Origin: CBDIBC01 sp965276635
Lineage (GTDB): Bacteria; Actinomycetota; Acidimicrobiia; Acidimicrobiales; Palsa-688
Direction of reading: 5' to 3'
DNA: 64,000 nt
Assembly: GCA_965276635.1 (NCBI GenBank)
Contig: CBDIBC010000005.1
Span: 1,302,001 to 1,366,000, forward strand
Positions within the stretch are counted from its first letter, which is position 1. Each line of letters starts with the position of its first letter. A program made the position numbers and the translations under genes. Of the stretch, positions 36,100 through 44,652 are shown piece by piece. Under the pieces are notes generated by a model that saw only the letters and a program-made list of their open reading frames with translations, was not told the DNA's origin and searched no databases.

Positions 36100-36515
36100 A
36101 CTCAGGGCTGTTCCTCGGTGAGTGCTGCGCGGACGACGGACCTTACCCGCCGCGGCTGCAGGACGATCTCCTCGATCCCCTCGAGGTGCGCAGTCGCAAG
36201 ACTCAACCCGATCGGTGCGCCGAAGTCGACCACGTAGAGCGCATAGCGATCGCAGCCCTTCGGCGTCGACGGACGCCTCGATACTATGCGCGAGGGGTCG
36301 AAGGTGGAGGTGCCGGGCAGCGGCTGGCTGCGTCAAAGCCCGGGTAGTTGGGGCGACCAGATGAAAGCGGTCGGCGAGGCGCTCGATCAGCGCCCTGGTA
36401 ATGGGCCGAGGCGCTCGGGAAACCGTGCAGCGGAGCAGGTCGGGGCGGCGGAATCCCCCGCCTCGCAGTAAAACATGTCGGTGCCCTCGATCTTGACGGT
36501 GCGGCAACTGGTCAT
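36100..36515 (-). pseudogene. Decayed third alpha/beta hydrolase copy
   Basis: From ATG 36515 the minus strand reads TSCRTVKIEGTDMFYCEAG, matching TMYRTVEVDGIEIFYREAG of the intact neighbour. After frame changes one finds IERLADRFHLVAP and then YALYVVDFGAPIGLSLATAH, including the Asp-nucleophile region. The cap, acid and His are gone. It is a remnant of the same hydrolase family. Confidence 0.7.
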
Positions 36516-36592
36516 CTCGGGACGGCTCCGCTTGGGTCGGCGACCGGGTCGGTCGCGTTGTCCTCGGGTCGGTAACGCGAGCGGGCGGTTTC

Positions 36593-36838
36593 TTACTCGC
36601 TGTCGTCTGGATCCGCAGGCGCCGAGGCATCGAACAGGCGGGCGGCCTCAAGGAAGCCGTCGTGGTCGGCGCGGCAGCCTGCGCAGGCTTGGAGGTGGGC
36701 GGCGGTGCCGGGGAAACGCTCGGCGGGGTCGCCGCCGGCGAGCTCGATCTCGACGTACTGATCGAAGATCGGGATGCCCGCGTCGCAGCCGGGGTCGGCG
36801 GGATCAGCGCGCAGCAGGTCGTCGATTTGAAGGGTCAC
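36593..36838 (-). CDS. Anti-sigma factor-like zinc-finger protein
   Basis: Protein of 81 residues whose GTG start overlaps the stop of the sigma gene (GTGA). The C-terminal half has HLQACAGCRADHDGF, the His-x3-Cys-x2-Cys core of zinc-containing anti-sigma (ZAS) domains. There is no membrane segment, so it would act in the cytoplasm. Such proteins hold the cognate sigma factor and release it on redox or metal signals. Coupling to the sigma gene strongly supports this role. Confidence 0.75.
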   Translation of the reverse strand: MTLQIDDLLRADPADPGCDAGIPIFDQYVEIELAGGDPAERFPGTAAHLQACAGCRADHDGFLEAARLFDASAPADPDDSE

Positions 36839-37512
36839 GCGATCGTCTCCGCAGCGGTCAGAGGTTGTCCGGCGGCTGCGAGGCTCGCTCGCAACCGGCG
36901 CCGGGCGTCGAAGAGGTTCTTGTAGATAGCGTTGCGGTTGGAGCCGAGCTCCAAGGCAACGAGGTCGGTCGGGATCTCGTTGAGTGCCACGGCGACGAAC
37001 ACGTAGCGCTGACGGTCGGTGAGATCGGTCGCAATCGCGGCCTTCAGCGCCTCCAGCAACTCGCGCTGCTCGGCGTGTGCGCCGGGCTGTGGGGTCAAGT
37101 GGTCTGGGAGACGGTCCCAGAGCTGATCGTCGGCGGCCGGTGACTGCCTGCGCCAGGCGTGCCGGGCGACCTTGCCAGAGACTTCGAAGAGCACGAACTT
37201 GTACGCCCAAGTCGTGAAACGGCTAGCGCCGCGGAACTCGCCGATCTTGCTGGTGATCGTCATCAGCGCGTCATCGGCAGCCTGTTGGGCGAGGTCGTCC
37301 ACCTCAGCCCCTCCGACAATTCCGAACATCCCTCGGCGCCGATGGACCTCGTGGCGCGCGACCCGTAGCAGGAGCGCGTGCAAAGCCGCGATCGTCTGAT
37401 CACGCTGAGGGCTGCCGTCGCGAAGCCCGTTCACCCATCGCCGTGACTCCTCGTCAAAGGGGCCTGGTGTTGTGCGGTCCGAAGCTTCAGGAGACGTGGC
37501 CACTGTCATCAT
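36835..37512 (-). CDS. ECF-type RNA polymerase sigma factor
   Basis: Protein of 225 residues. Region 2 shows VDDLAQQAADDALMTITSKI followed by FRGASRFTTWAYKFVLFEVS, the ECF core-binding and -10 recognition helices. Region 4 is LTDRQRYVFVAVALNEIPTD and then LELGSNRNAIYKNLFDARRR, a helix-turn-helix. ATG 37512 or 37509 (Met-Met) follows GAGGAG. It is the first gene of the leftward set and overlaps an anti-sigma gene, so it may drive some of the hydrolase and oxidoreductase genes. Its target promoters cannot be named here. Confidence 0.88.
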   Translation of the reverse strand: MMTVATSPEASDRTTPGPFDEESRRWVNGLRDGSPQRDQTIAALHALLLRVARHEVHRRRGMFGIVGGAEVDDLAQQAADDALMTITSKIGEFRGASRFTTWAYKFVLFEVSGKVARHAWRRQSPAADDQLWDRLPDHLTPQPGAHAEQRELLEALKAAIATDLTDRQRYVFVAVALNEIPTDLVALELGSNRNAIYKNLFDARRRLRASLAAAGQPLTAAETIA

Positions 37513-38196
37513 GCTACGCGCTCCTCGGTGATCGGTGAGATCCAATCCAACGGAGCCACGATTGGCAGAGCGGTCTGCGGCGGGCAGCCACGAATTATAG
37601 TCGTGCCAGCTCGGGGCCCGATCGCCCGGCTCCCAGAGGCTCGCCGCGTGGAGGACTCGGGCAGCCCGAGTCTGCCAAAGAGACGGAATCACGATGCGGT
37701 CACTGTCGGCTCCGCCTCGGGAACGGGTGACCAGGTCGGCGTGCTCATCACAGGTGTAGGTGGCCGTGGCCGAGGCGGTCTTACCGCCCGGTTCGCCGAC
37801 CCGATCAGGGTAAAAGGTCGACGCCACCTGCCGGGGGTGCCGGCAAGTCTCGTGTACGGAGCACGATCCCCTTGCGAGACCGAAGTCGTGGGAGCGACAC
37901 CCACGATACTGCTTGCAAGAGCAAGCGGCTGGGTCCCTTCGCACCCGCAGTCTCTCGTCGTCCCAGCGTTTGACAAGCGTTGGTAGACCTGCGCTCGGCG
38001 GCCATGTGAAGGTCGTGGCGGTAGCTGCAACAACGCCTGGTCGGCGTTTCTGGCGTCGCTCGGTTTCGGGCCTGGACCCCTGGGCGTGGTGTGCCACCCG
38101 AGATGCACCCCCCATATGACGGCTGATTCCTTCGGATCGCCGCCCATGTCGTCCAGCTCGGCCCGATAGGCGCCGGCGGGGGTGACCCCATCACCC
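37513..38196. other. Intergenic region between cargo block and transfer block
   Basis: About 680 bases with no supported gene. It lies between the divergent sigma gene (leftward) and the ArdC gene (rightward), so promoters for both should be here. The open frame extending upstream of the sigma gene shows no family sequence. Confidence 0.4.
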
Positions 38197-38237
38197 CCCT
38201 CCTTGCCAGACCGCAGGTCGCGGTCTGGCAAGGAGGG
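38197..38237 (+). promoter_or_regulatory. 18-bp hairpin burying the Shine-Dalgarno of the ArdC gene
   Basis: A perfect 18-base-pair stem (left arm CCCTCCTTGCCAGACCGC, right arm 38220-38237) with the five-base loop AGGTC. The right arm contains AAGGAGG, an ideal ribosome-binding site, and the GTG start at 38241 follows within four bases. In the folded RNA the binding site is paired with CCTCCTT. The core GACCGC-AGGTY-GCGGTC recurs at 42,314. It looks like a translational switch; a terminator is less likely because no T run follows and a start codon does. Confidence 0.75.
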
Positions 38238-38240
38238 ATC

Positions 38241-39329
38241 GTGGCATCGGTCGTCTCGCCCCGTCAAGCAACCAGGCGGGAGTGGGCAGAACGAGCAGCA
38301 GCGAAGCTCGTCGCCGCGCAGGAGACCCTGGCGGCAGAAGTGACAGCACTGCGCTCAGGGGAGGACTGGAAGCGCTTCTTGGACTTCCAGGCCAAGTTGC
38401 ACGTCTACAGCCCGGCGAACACGACGCTCATCGCCGCGCAACACGCCCAAGCGTTCGCCGACGGGCTCGTCGGCTGTCCCGATCCCGGCTACGTGGCTGG
38501 GTTCGCAACCTGGCGGGCGCTCGGGCGCACCGTGGAGCGGGGCCAGCACGGCTACATGATCCTCGCCCCTTGCCGCTACGACCGGCGGGTGGCCCTCGAC
38601 GCCGACGGTAGCGCTCGACGCCTCGACCGAGGCGACGTGGCAGCCGACGGGGAAAGGGTCGAGTCGCGTCGGATCCTCGCCGGGTTCCGAGTCGAGCACG
38701 TCTTCTCCATGCATCAGACCTCCGGGGCGGCGCTGCCGGACCAGCCGCTGCCGCAGCTCCTCGTCGGCGAGGCTCCCCCCGGTCTCGGCGCGGCGGTCTT
38801 GGACCTGATCGAATCGCGGGGCTTCACCGTCGAGACCGTGGCGGACAGCCACGCGATCGGCGGGGCCAACGGCGTCACCCGGTGGGACACCCGCAGCGTG
38901 CTGATCCACTCCGACATCGACGACGCAGCGATGGTCAAAACGCTGATCCACGAAGCAGCCCACGTATTGGCCCATGCCGAGGCGCCGGGGAGGTTCCTTC
39001 CTCGTCCGCTCAAAGAGGTGGAGGCCGAGAGCATCGCCTATGTCGTCGCTGCGGTGCACGGCATGCCCACCGACGGCTACAGCTTCCCCTATGTCGCCGC
39101 CTGGGCAGGCGAGGACGCAAGCAAGGCCGTCACCGCCACCCAGGCGAGGGTGACTCAAGTCGCGAGGGCGATTATCGAAGCCAGTCCCGCCCCTCATGCC
39201 TCGGGTGGCCGCCCGCCCGGCGCCGACGCGGCCATAGCCGCCTCTCGCTCCGCCCGAGTGAACTTGGAGGCGCCGTTGTCTGCCTCATCGGCCGAAGCGG
39301 CGGCCGAGACGGCAGGGGCAGGACTGTGA
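38241..39329 (+). CDS. ArdC-like antirestriction protein with metallopeptidase motif
   Basis: Protein of 362 residues. The N-terminal domain (WKRFLDFQAKLHVYSPANTT, GYVAGFATWRALGRTVERGQ, HGYMILAPC) is the ArdC single-strand-DNA-binding domain. The C-terminal zincin domain has HEAAHVLAH at residues 237-245 and a downstream Glu in EVEAESIAYVV. ArdC-type proteins protect incoming single-stranded element DNA from restriction during transfer. GTG 38241 sits directly after a hairpin that covers its ribosome-binding site. A tail of 40 Ala-rich residues follows the enzyme part. Confidence 0.85.
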   Translation: MASVVSPRQATRREWAERAAAKLVAAQETLAAEVTALRSGEDWKRFLDFQAKLHVYSPANTTLIAAQHAQAFADGLVGCPDPGYVAGFATWRALGRTVERGQHGYMILAPCRYDRRVALDADGSARRLDRGDVAADGERVESRRILAGFRVEHVFSMHQTSGAALPDQPLPQLLVGEAPPGLGAAVLDLIESRGFTVETVADSHAIGGANGVTRWDTRSVLIHSDIDDAAMVKTLIHEAAHVLAHAEAPGRFLPRPLKEVEAESIAYVVAAVHGMPTDGYSFPYVAAWAGEDASKAVTATQARVTQVARAIIEASPAPHASGGRPPGADAAIAASRSARVNLEAPLSASSAEAAAETAGAGL

Positions 39330-39583
39330 ACCAGGACCGCTCGGAGCGAGAAGCGTGTGACGGAGAACGCTGCACCTGCGGACGCCGAGCCGTGGTCGTG
39401 TACATCACCGAGCGCTTCGGCGAGGTCGGCTGGTGCGGACTCTCCGATGGCGGCCGGCTAGGTCCCTGCGTCTTCTGCGGCGATCCCGATGGTCACTCCG
39501 GAGGGGAGGAGCGCTGCCGGCTCGATACCGTGCATCCCGACGCGCTGCGCCGTGCTCCTGACCGTGGACCGGATGCGGCGTGA
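39326..39583 (+). CDS. Small Cys-rich hypothetical protein
   Basis: Protein of 85 residues overlapping both neighbours (GTGA before, ATGA after). Cysteines occur as CDGERCTCGRR and CVFCGDPDGH, with a further Cys at CRLDTV, so a zinc-ribbon-like site is possible. No family recognised. Its place between ArdC and the coupling protein suggests a transfer accessory. Confidence 0.6.
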   Translation: MNQDRSEREACDGERCTCGRRAVVVYITERFGEVGWCGLSDGGRLGPCVFCGDPDGHSGGEERCRLDTVHPDALRRAPDRGPDAA

Positions 39584-41403
39584 TGGCCCGCCAGCCTCGC
39601 AGCGACACCGGGACGGATGTGGCCCTCGGCGTGCTGCTCGGCGCCGCTGTCGTCGCAGCGGTGCTCTGGGCCGGGGCGGCAGCCTCGGCGTGGGTGTCGG
39701 GCCACACGGTCCCTCGCGCCCATCTCCTGGGCGGTTTCGTGGCCTTCGCCCATGCCGGTGACCCATCGGTCGCCTGGGCTACCCCCGTCGGCCCGGCGCC
39801 GCTGTACTGGACGTTCAGCAGCTTCGCGGTGGCCGTCGCCGGCCTTGGCGGGTATGGCCTTTGGCGGGCTTGGCGCTCGACGGGGCCGCCAGCAAGATCG
39901 GCCGACCCCAGGCGCGCCGAGGGTATCGCCACCAGAGCCGAGGTTCGTGCCGCTGCCGGCCGCAAGGCGCTGCTCGGTCGGGCAGCAACCCTGCGTCCTT
40001 CTCTGGCACGTCCCCGCCCAGAAGATGTCGGGTACCGAATCGGCGCCAGCCGGGGGGTGGAGTGCTGGGCGAGCGTGGAGGACTCGATGCTGGTCGTCGG
40101 GCCGCCCCGTTCGGGCAAGGGGATGAGCGTCGTGATCCCGGCGATCCTCGACGCGCCAGGCGCTCTGGTCACCACCTCGACCCGTCCGGACAACCTGGCG
40201 GTCACTCTCGCAGCGCGCTCCAAGCACCCACCGGTGATGGTCTTCGACCCCCAGCGCCTCGCCGCCCCCGCCGCGGCTGCAGGCGCTGACCTGCCTGTCC
40301 TGGCGTGGTCGTTGACCCGCGGCTGTGAGGACCCCCAGACGGCGATGATCCGCGCCGAGGCGCTGGTCGCGGAGGGGTCGAAGTCTGGGGTGGAGAACGC
40401 CGGCTTCTGGCGCACCCAGGCATTGTCGGTCACCCGCTGCATGCTGCACGCAGCCGCGCTGGAGGGCCGCCCGGCCGCTGACCTGTACCGCTGGAGTCAC
40501 TCGGCGGGATCGGCCAAAGAGGCCACCTCCATCCTGGCCGCCTGCCCCGCTGCCACGCCGGGCTGGGACCGGGCGCTCGACGCGATCATCTCAGCAGAGT
40601 CCCGAACCCGTGACTCGGTGTGGGCCATGGTCGCCAACACCTTCGCACCACTCGCCGATCCGGCCGTCCTCGCGTCGGTGACCCCAAAGCCAGGAGCGGA
40701 GTTCGACCCGCTCGCGTTCTTGGCCATGCGCGGCTCGGTCTACCTCCTCGGCACCGCCAAGGGCGCGGCGGCGACCGCCAGCCTCGTCGCCGCGCTGATC
40801 GAGGACCTGATCGACGCCGCCCGGCGTCTGGCGGCCCGCTCGGCCGGCCAGCGCCTCGACCCTCCCCTCGCGCTGGTGCTTGACGAGGCCGCGAACTATC
40901 CCCTCCCCTCCCTTCCGGCGCTCATGGCCGAGGGGGGCGGCTCAGGCATCACCACTCTGGCGGTGCTCCAGTCCTTGGCGCAGGCCAGGGACCGCTGGGG
41001 CAGAGAGGCGGCAGGGGCGATATGGGACTCCGCGATCGTCAAGATCGTCCTCGGCGGATCAGCCAACGCGGACGACCTGGCTGACATCTCCCGCCTGATC
41101 GGCGAACGGCCGGTGATCGAGCGCTCGGAGACGGTTGGCGCGGGCTCTACGGGACGGTCGGTGTCGATCTCGACGCGCTACCGGCCGATCCTGGAGCCCT
41201 CGGAGATACGCTGGCTGCCCATCGGAACCGGGTTGCTCATGCTGCGCTCGGCGCCGCCGATCACCATGACCCTCGACCCCTGGACCGCCCGCCCCGACGC
41301 CGCCGAGCTGACCACGGCGCGCAGCAGGTGGGAGAATCCCGGCCACGACGACACGGCCCTCGGCACACTCGACCGGGACGAGGTGTTGAGGACCGATGCG
41401 TGA
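39580..41403 (+). CDS. Type IV coupling protein (TraG/VirD4-like)
   Basis: Inner-membrane ATPase of 607 residues that brings DNA to the conjugation channel. Two N-terminal membrane helices (LGVLLGAAVVAAVLWAGAA near 16-34 and FAVAVAGLGGYGLW near 81-94) precede the motor domain. Walker A is GPPRSGKG (173-180), Walker B is in LALVLDEAANYPL, and the TraG-type ITTLAVLQSLAQARDRWG follows. It is one of few fully open mobility genes in element A. ATGA overlap with the preceding gene. Confidence 0.9.
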   Translation: MMARQPRSDTGTDVALGVLLGAAVVAAVLWAGAAASAWVSGHTVPRAHLLGGFVAFAHAGDPSVAWATPVGPAPLYWTFSSFAVAVAGLGGYGLWRAWRSTGPPARSADPRRAEGIATRAEVRAAAGRKALLGRAATLRPSLARPRPEDVGYRIGASRGVECWASVEDSMLVVGPPRSGKGMSVVIPAILDAPGALVTTSTRPDNLAVTLAARSKHPPVMVFDPQRLAAPAAAAGADLPVLAWSLTRGCEDPQTAMIRAEALVAEGSKSGVENAGFWRTQALSVTRCMLHAAALEGRPAADLYRWSHSAGSAKEATSILAACPAATPGWDRALDAIISAESRTRDSVWAMVANTFAPLADPAVLASVTPKPGAEFDPLAFLAMRGSVYLLGTAKGAAATASLVAALIEDLIDAARRLAARSAGQRLDPPLALVLDEAANYPLPSLPALMAEGGGSGITTLAVLQSLAQARDRWGREAAGAIWDSAIVKIVLGGSANADDLADISRLIGERPVIERSETVGAGSTGRSVSISTRYRPILEPSEIRWLPIGTGLLMLRSAPPITMTLDPWTARPDAAELTTARSRWENPGHDDTALGTLDRDEVLRTDA

Positions 41404-41787
41404 CCCACGTCCGGGTCTCGCCTGGTCGAGGCACCGGGTGGCGCGCCGAGGCGAGTACGCGGCGTGGATGGCCAGTGTCGACTGGCTGGCCCGACGCGAG
41501 GCCTGGCGGCGGGCATGGGTCGCCAGGTATGGGGCCGAACCGTGCTGTGCGGCATGTGGTGGCCGTGCAGCCTCCGCTCCGGCGACCTGCACCATCGCAG
41601 CTACGACCGCCTCGGAGCCGAGCGATTCTCCGACCTGGTGCCTCTCGACCGGGCCTGTCACGACCGCCTGCACGCCATCTTGGAGTCCACCCCGGCGTGG
41701 CGGCGCCTCGGCCGGGCGCACGCCACCGACGTCATCGTGGTCCGACTCCGCGCTGCTGGGACCAAGCAGGCGGCACGCTGTGGGTGA
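41396..41787 (+). pseudogene. HNH-like protein, frameshifted
   Basis: First frame: SVDWLARREAWRRAWVARYG with CCAACGG. Near 41,565 the sequence moves to another frame with DLHHRSYDRLGAERFSDLVP and LDRACHDRLH, the zinc-and-His layout of an HNH endonuclease. The start overlaps the coupling-protein stop. About 130 residues when joined. One indel breaks it as written. Confidence 0.6.
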
Positions 41788-42291
41788 CCACGGCGACGGC
41801 CGCTCAGCCTTCGACGAGCTGCGCCAGGTGCTCGGAGACGCCTACGATGCCGGCGATCTGGCTGACCTGGCCGCCCCGACGCACTGGCCGGAGATCCCCG
41901 CCGCCGACGCCGCGGCCGAGTGGGACGAACTCGCCGCCTGGGTCGGGGCACTCCAGAGCCGCTTCGCCCATCTCGACCATCACGTGATCCCCCGGTGCTG
42001 GTGGCGTCACAACGAACACGTCGAAGCGCTCGGCGCCTTGCGAGACCACGAGCGCTCCAGCTTCTCTGCGACGGCGCCAATCACCGCGCCGGTCGACTGG
42101 CTACGGGCACTGCGCGACGTCGTCGCGCTGCTCAAAGCATGGACCGGTGAGCTCGGCTGCGGAGCCTCCCACCAGGACCCGCCGGTCGCCCCTGCGAGGC
42201 GTGAACCGCGAGGATTGGGAACGCCACGTGGCCGGCGACGTAGCTCGACGCCAGCAAGCAGAGATCGACTCCGCCGCCACCGCCGGGTGAC
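41780..42291 (+). pseudogene. Conserved hypothetical protein, frameshifted near its end
   Basis: From GTG 41780 the frame reads SAFDELRQVLGDAYDAGDLA and later LDHHVIPRCWWRHNEHVEAL, RDHERSSFSATAPITAPVDW and LLKAWTGELGCGASHQDPP. The family end (REDWERHVAGDVARRQQAEI) lies in another frame and stops at 42289-42291, so an indel is near 42,195. Proteins of this kind occur in actinobacterial conjugative elements next to coupling-protein genes. Function unknown. Confidence 0.6.
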
Positions 42292-42313
42292 CCCTGCACT
42301 CCCCTTGTAGCCA

Positions 42314-42334
42314 GGGACCGCAGGTTGCGGTCCC
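42314..42334 (+). promoter_or_regulatory. Second hairpin with the shared GACCGC-AGGTY-GCGGTC core
   Basis: Stem GGGACCGC / GCGGTCCC with loop AGGTT. Loop and inner stem match the hairpin at 38,197 with one loop change. It precedes a GTG at 42350 at a distance of 15 bases, with GGGAGGGAG between. The recurrence in the same element suggests a common RNA or DNA-binding regulator. Confidence 0.6.
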
Positions 42335-42349
42335 GGGAGGGAGACGACG

Positions 42350-42427
42350 GTGGCGATCAAGACCACATGGAACCTGGAGCACGCCTGCGGGCACCGCAGC
42401 GTCCGAGTCAGCAAGAACCCGTACTGA
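42350..42427 (+). pseudogene. Truncated short gene after the second hairpin
   Basis: GTG 42350 opens a 25-codon frame, AIKTTWNLEHACGHRSVRVS then KNPY-stop. The start WxLEHxCGH looks like the N-terminus of a longer zinc-binding family found in actinobacterial elements, cut off here. The stop overlaps the next ATG. Confidence 0.4.
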
Positions 42428-42744
42428 TGGCCCGGCCCGCAACCCGCCATCAAGTCGAGTGGGTAGCCGAAGGGCTCCGCCGGGCCGCCGCAGGCCACGG
42501 TGTCGAGCTGTCCGTCACTTACGCACGCCGAGTCGCCGCCGATAGGTTGGCCCACGAGCCCGAGCTAGGGGTGACCCGCCTCGGAGCCGGCGTCGTCATA
42601 CACACCGCGCCGCAGACCAACGACCGGCTCCCGGTCATGGTCGGCTACGCAGACGCCCGAGGCCAGTGGCACCGCGACGGGAGCCGCCACATCGAATCGC
42701 CGCTTGTCGAAGATCCGACCGAGGCCGTAGAGGTGGGGCTGTGA
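42427..42744 (+). CDS. Hypothetical protein
   Basis: Protein of 105 residues from ATG 42427. It reads ARPATRHQVEWVAEGLRRAA, then GVELSVTYARRVAADRLAHE and RLGAGVVIHTAPQTNDRLPV. No family recognised. It overlaps neighbours at both ends and sits between transfer and replication genes. Confidence 0.55.
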   Translation: MARPATRHQVEWVAEGLRRAAAGHGVELSVTYARRVAADRLAHEPELGVTRLGAGVVIHTAPQTNDRLPVMVGYADARGQWHRDGSRHIESPLVEDPTEAVEVGL

Positions 42745-43283
42745 ACGGCGGCCAGGTACCCGGACCGATTGTCACCCCTGAGCGGTTCGCTCTGCGCCGC
42801 TGGGTCGACCCGGTGGTCGAGGCCCATGGCTTCCCGGTGGGCTCGATCTACACCGAGACGGTCCTCCTTCCGACCCTGGGCCCCTCGACGGTGCTGTGCC
42901 TTCGTCGCCTCGGGTCGCTGGCGGCGGCCCGACCGGAGCTGACCGAAATCGACACCCGCCAACTGGCGAGGAATCTCGGGCTCGGCGACGCCTTGGGCCG
43001 GCACTCACAGATGACCAGGACGCTCGGGCGTCTCTGCCAGTTCGGCATGGCGCGATGGTCAGGCGCCGAGCTGGAACTACGAACGGCGGTCGCCCCCGTC
43101 CCCGACCACCAACTCCGACGCTTGTCGCCCGAGCTAGTCGGACTGCACCACAGCATGCTCCGCCACAGCGCCGAGTGCCGCGGCAGTACCATCGCCGGTC
43201 GGGTTGTGGGTGCGCAGCGCTCAACGCGCGTTTCGCAGACCGCCGCCCAGCCGGTCACTCACGCCGCGGGAATGTCGCTATGA
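42741..43283 (+). CDS. Hypothetical protein upstream of the primase
   Basis: Protein of 180 residues, GTG start overlapping the previous stop. It contains FALRRWVDPVVEAHGFPVGS, LGPSTVLCLRRLGSLAAARP and DTRQLARNLGLGDALGRHSQ, then LGRLCQFGMARW, which looks like a winged-helix DNA-binding segment. In actinobacterial elements a gene like this often precedes the primase, so a replication-initiation or regulatory role is plausible. Not recognised with certainty. Confidence 0.6.
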   Translation: MNGGQVPGPIVTPERFALRRWVDPVVEAHGFPVGSIYTETVLLPTLGPSTVLCLRRLGSLAAARPELTEIDTRQLARNLGLGDALGRHSQMTRTLGRLCQFGMARWSGAELELRTAVAPVPDHQLRRLSPELVGLHHSMLRHSAECRGSTIAGRVVGAQRSTRVSQTAAQPVTHAAGMSL

Positions 43284-44650
43284 GCCAGCCGTCTCCGATC
43301 GCCGCCGCCCGGGTTCGCCACACCCTCGCCGAGGTCGCAGCCCGCACCGGCGTCGACCCCTGCCGCACCGGCGGGTCGGTCAGCGTTCGCTGCCCGCTGC
43401 CGTCCCATGGACACCTCGACCGGACCCCGTCTCTGCGCCTGCACCTCGACGACGGCTTCTTCTCGTGCTTCGGGTGCGGGGCCAAAGGCGACGTAGTCGA
43501 ATGGGTCCGCCAGAGCGAACGCGTCGACTGGCGCGAGGCCATCGCCATCCTCGACACCGGTAGGCCCCTCACCAACGCATGGGACAGCACGGGCCCGGTC
43601 GCCCGACGGCGATCACGGCATACCCCGACCGGCGTCCCAGCCGGCTCCCAGCCGGTCGGCCACCCTGAATCTCCTGACCTCGCTCGCACTTCCCCCGAAC
43701 GGGTATACGCGGCTGTCGGCGCCGCGTGGGACTACTACACCTACCCGCCGCTGCGTCGCCGAGGCGAGGACTACCTCCGAGAGCGGGGATCGACGTCAAG
43801 GTCCTGGAGGCACACACCGGCCGGGCGGAGGTCGGCCACACCCCGGCCAAGGCAGACGGCCTGGTGACCTTCCTGCGGTCCAAGGGGTTCAGCGACGATG
43901 AACTGATCGACGCCGGACTGGCGCACCGTCGCCCGGGTGGCTGGGGGCCAACCGACTTCTACCTCCAGCGAGTCCTCATCCCGATCCGAGACGACCAGCA
44001 TCATGTCGTCGGGCTCATCGGGCGCAACGTCGGCGACCAGCACCGCTGGGCCAAGTACAAGAACCCTCCCCGAACCGCCATCTACGACAAGTCCGTCAAC
44101 CTCTACCAGCCACTACCGCCACCCGCCCACCGAGCCGGACAGGTCGTGGTCGTCGAGGGAACGCTCGACGCCATGGCGATCGCCGTCGCTGCCATCCGCA
44201 CCGGCCAGACCGATCGGTTCTGCCCGGTCACCCAATCCGGCCGGGAGCTGTCGGCTGTTCAGCTTGGTCGTGTGATCGACATGCATCCCGGCGCGCCCGT
44301 CCTGGGCTTCGACGGCGACCGGGCGGGCCAGGACTCGGCTTGTCGGCACGCCCTCGCCGCGACCCATCAAGGCAGGAGAGTAGAGGTAACCGTCCTTCCA
44401 AGCGACCACGACCCAGCCTCCTGGCTCGCCACGTGCGGAGACCGCGGACTGACCGCATGGGCGCTCAGCGGCCAAGAGCAGCGGCTCCTCCACCCCGGTC
44501 CCCACCCGATCCCCGGACCGGCGTTCCTGGCGAACTACCGAGGCCGTCTTGGCGATCCCTCGTCCGGCGCGCCAGCGGTTGACCTCGCGGGGGGTGGCAC
44601 TGTGACCGACCAACAGCAACGCATCACTGCCAAGTCAACCCGGGGGACTT
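43280..44650 (+). pseudogene. DnaG-type primase (CHC2 zinc finger plus Toprim), frameshifted
   Basis: From ATG 43280 the N-terminal domain has the zinc ligands in CPLPSHGHLD and FFSCFGCGAKGDVVEWV. After an indel near 43,788 the next frame gives KGFSDDELIDAGLA, a Toprim-type core (VVVVEGTLDAMAIA, LGFDGDRAGQDS) and VTVLPSDHDPASWLA. Such primases start replication of integrative elements after excision. As written the protein is split. The second frame has no stop before the excisionase, so the primase end at 44,650 is only approximate. Confidence 0.8.
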
Positions 44651-44652
44651 CC

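Noticed and set aside
38197..38237. Rho-independent terminator
   Set aside because: The stem is strong, but no T run follows and a start codon lies four bases downstream with the ribosome-binding site in the stem.
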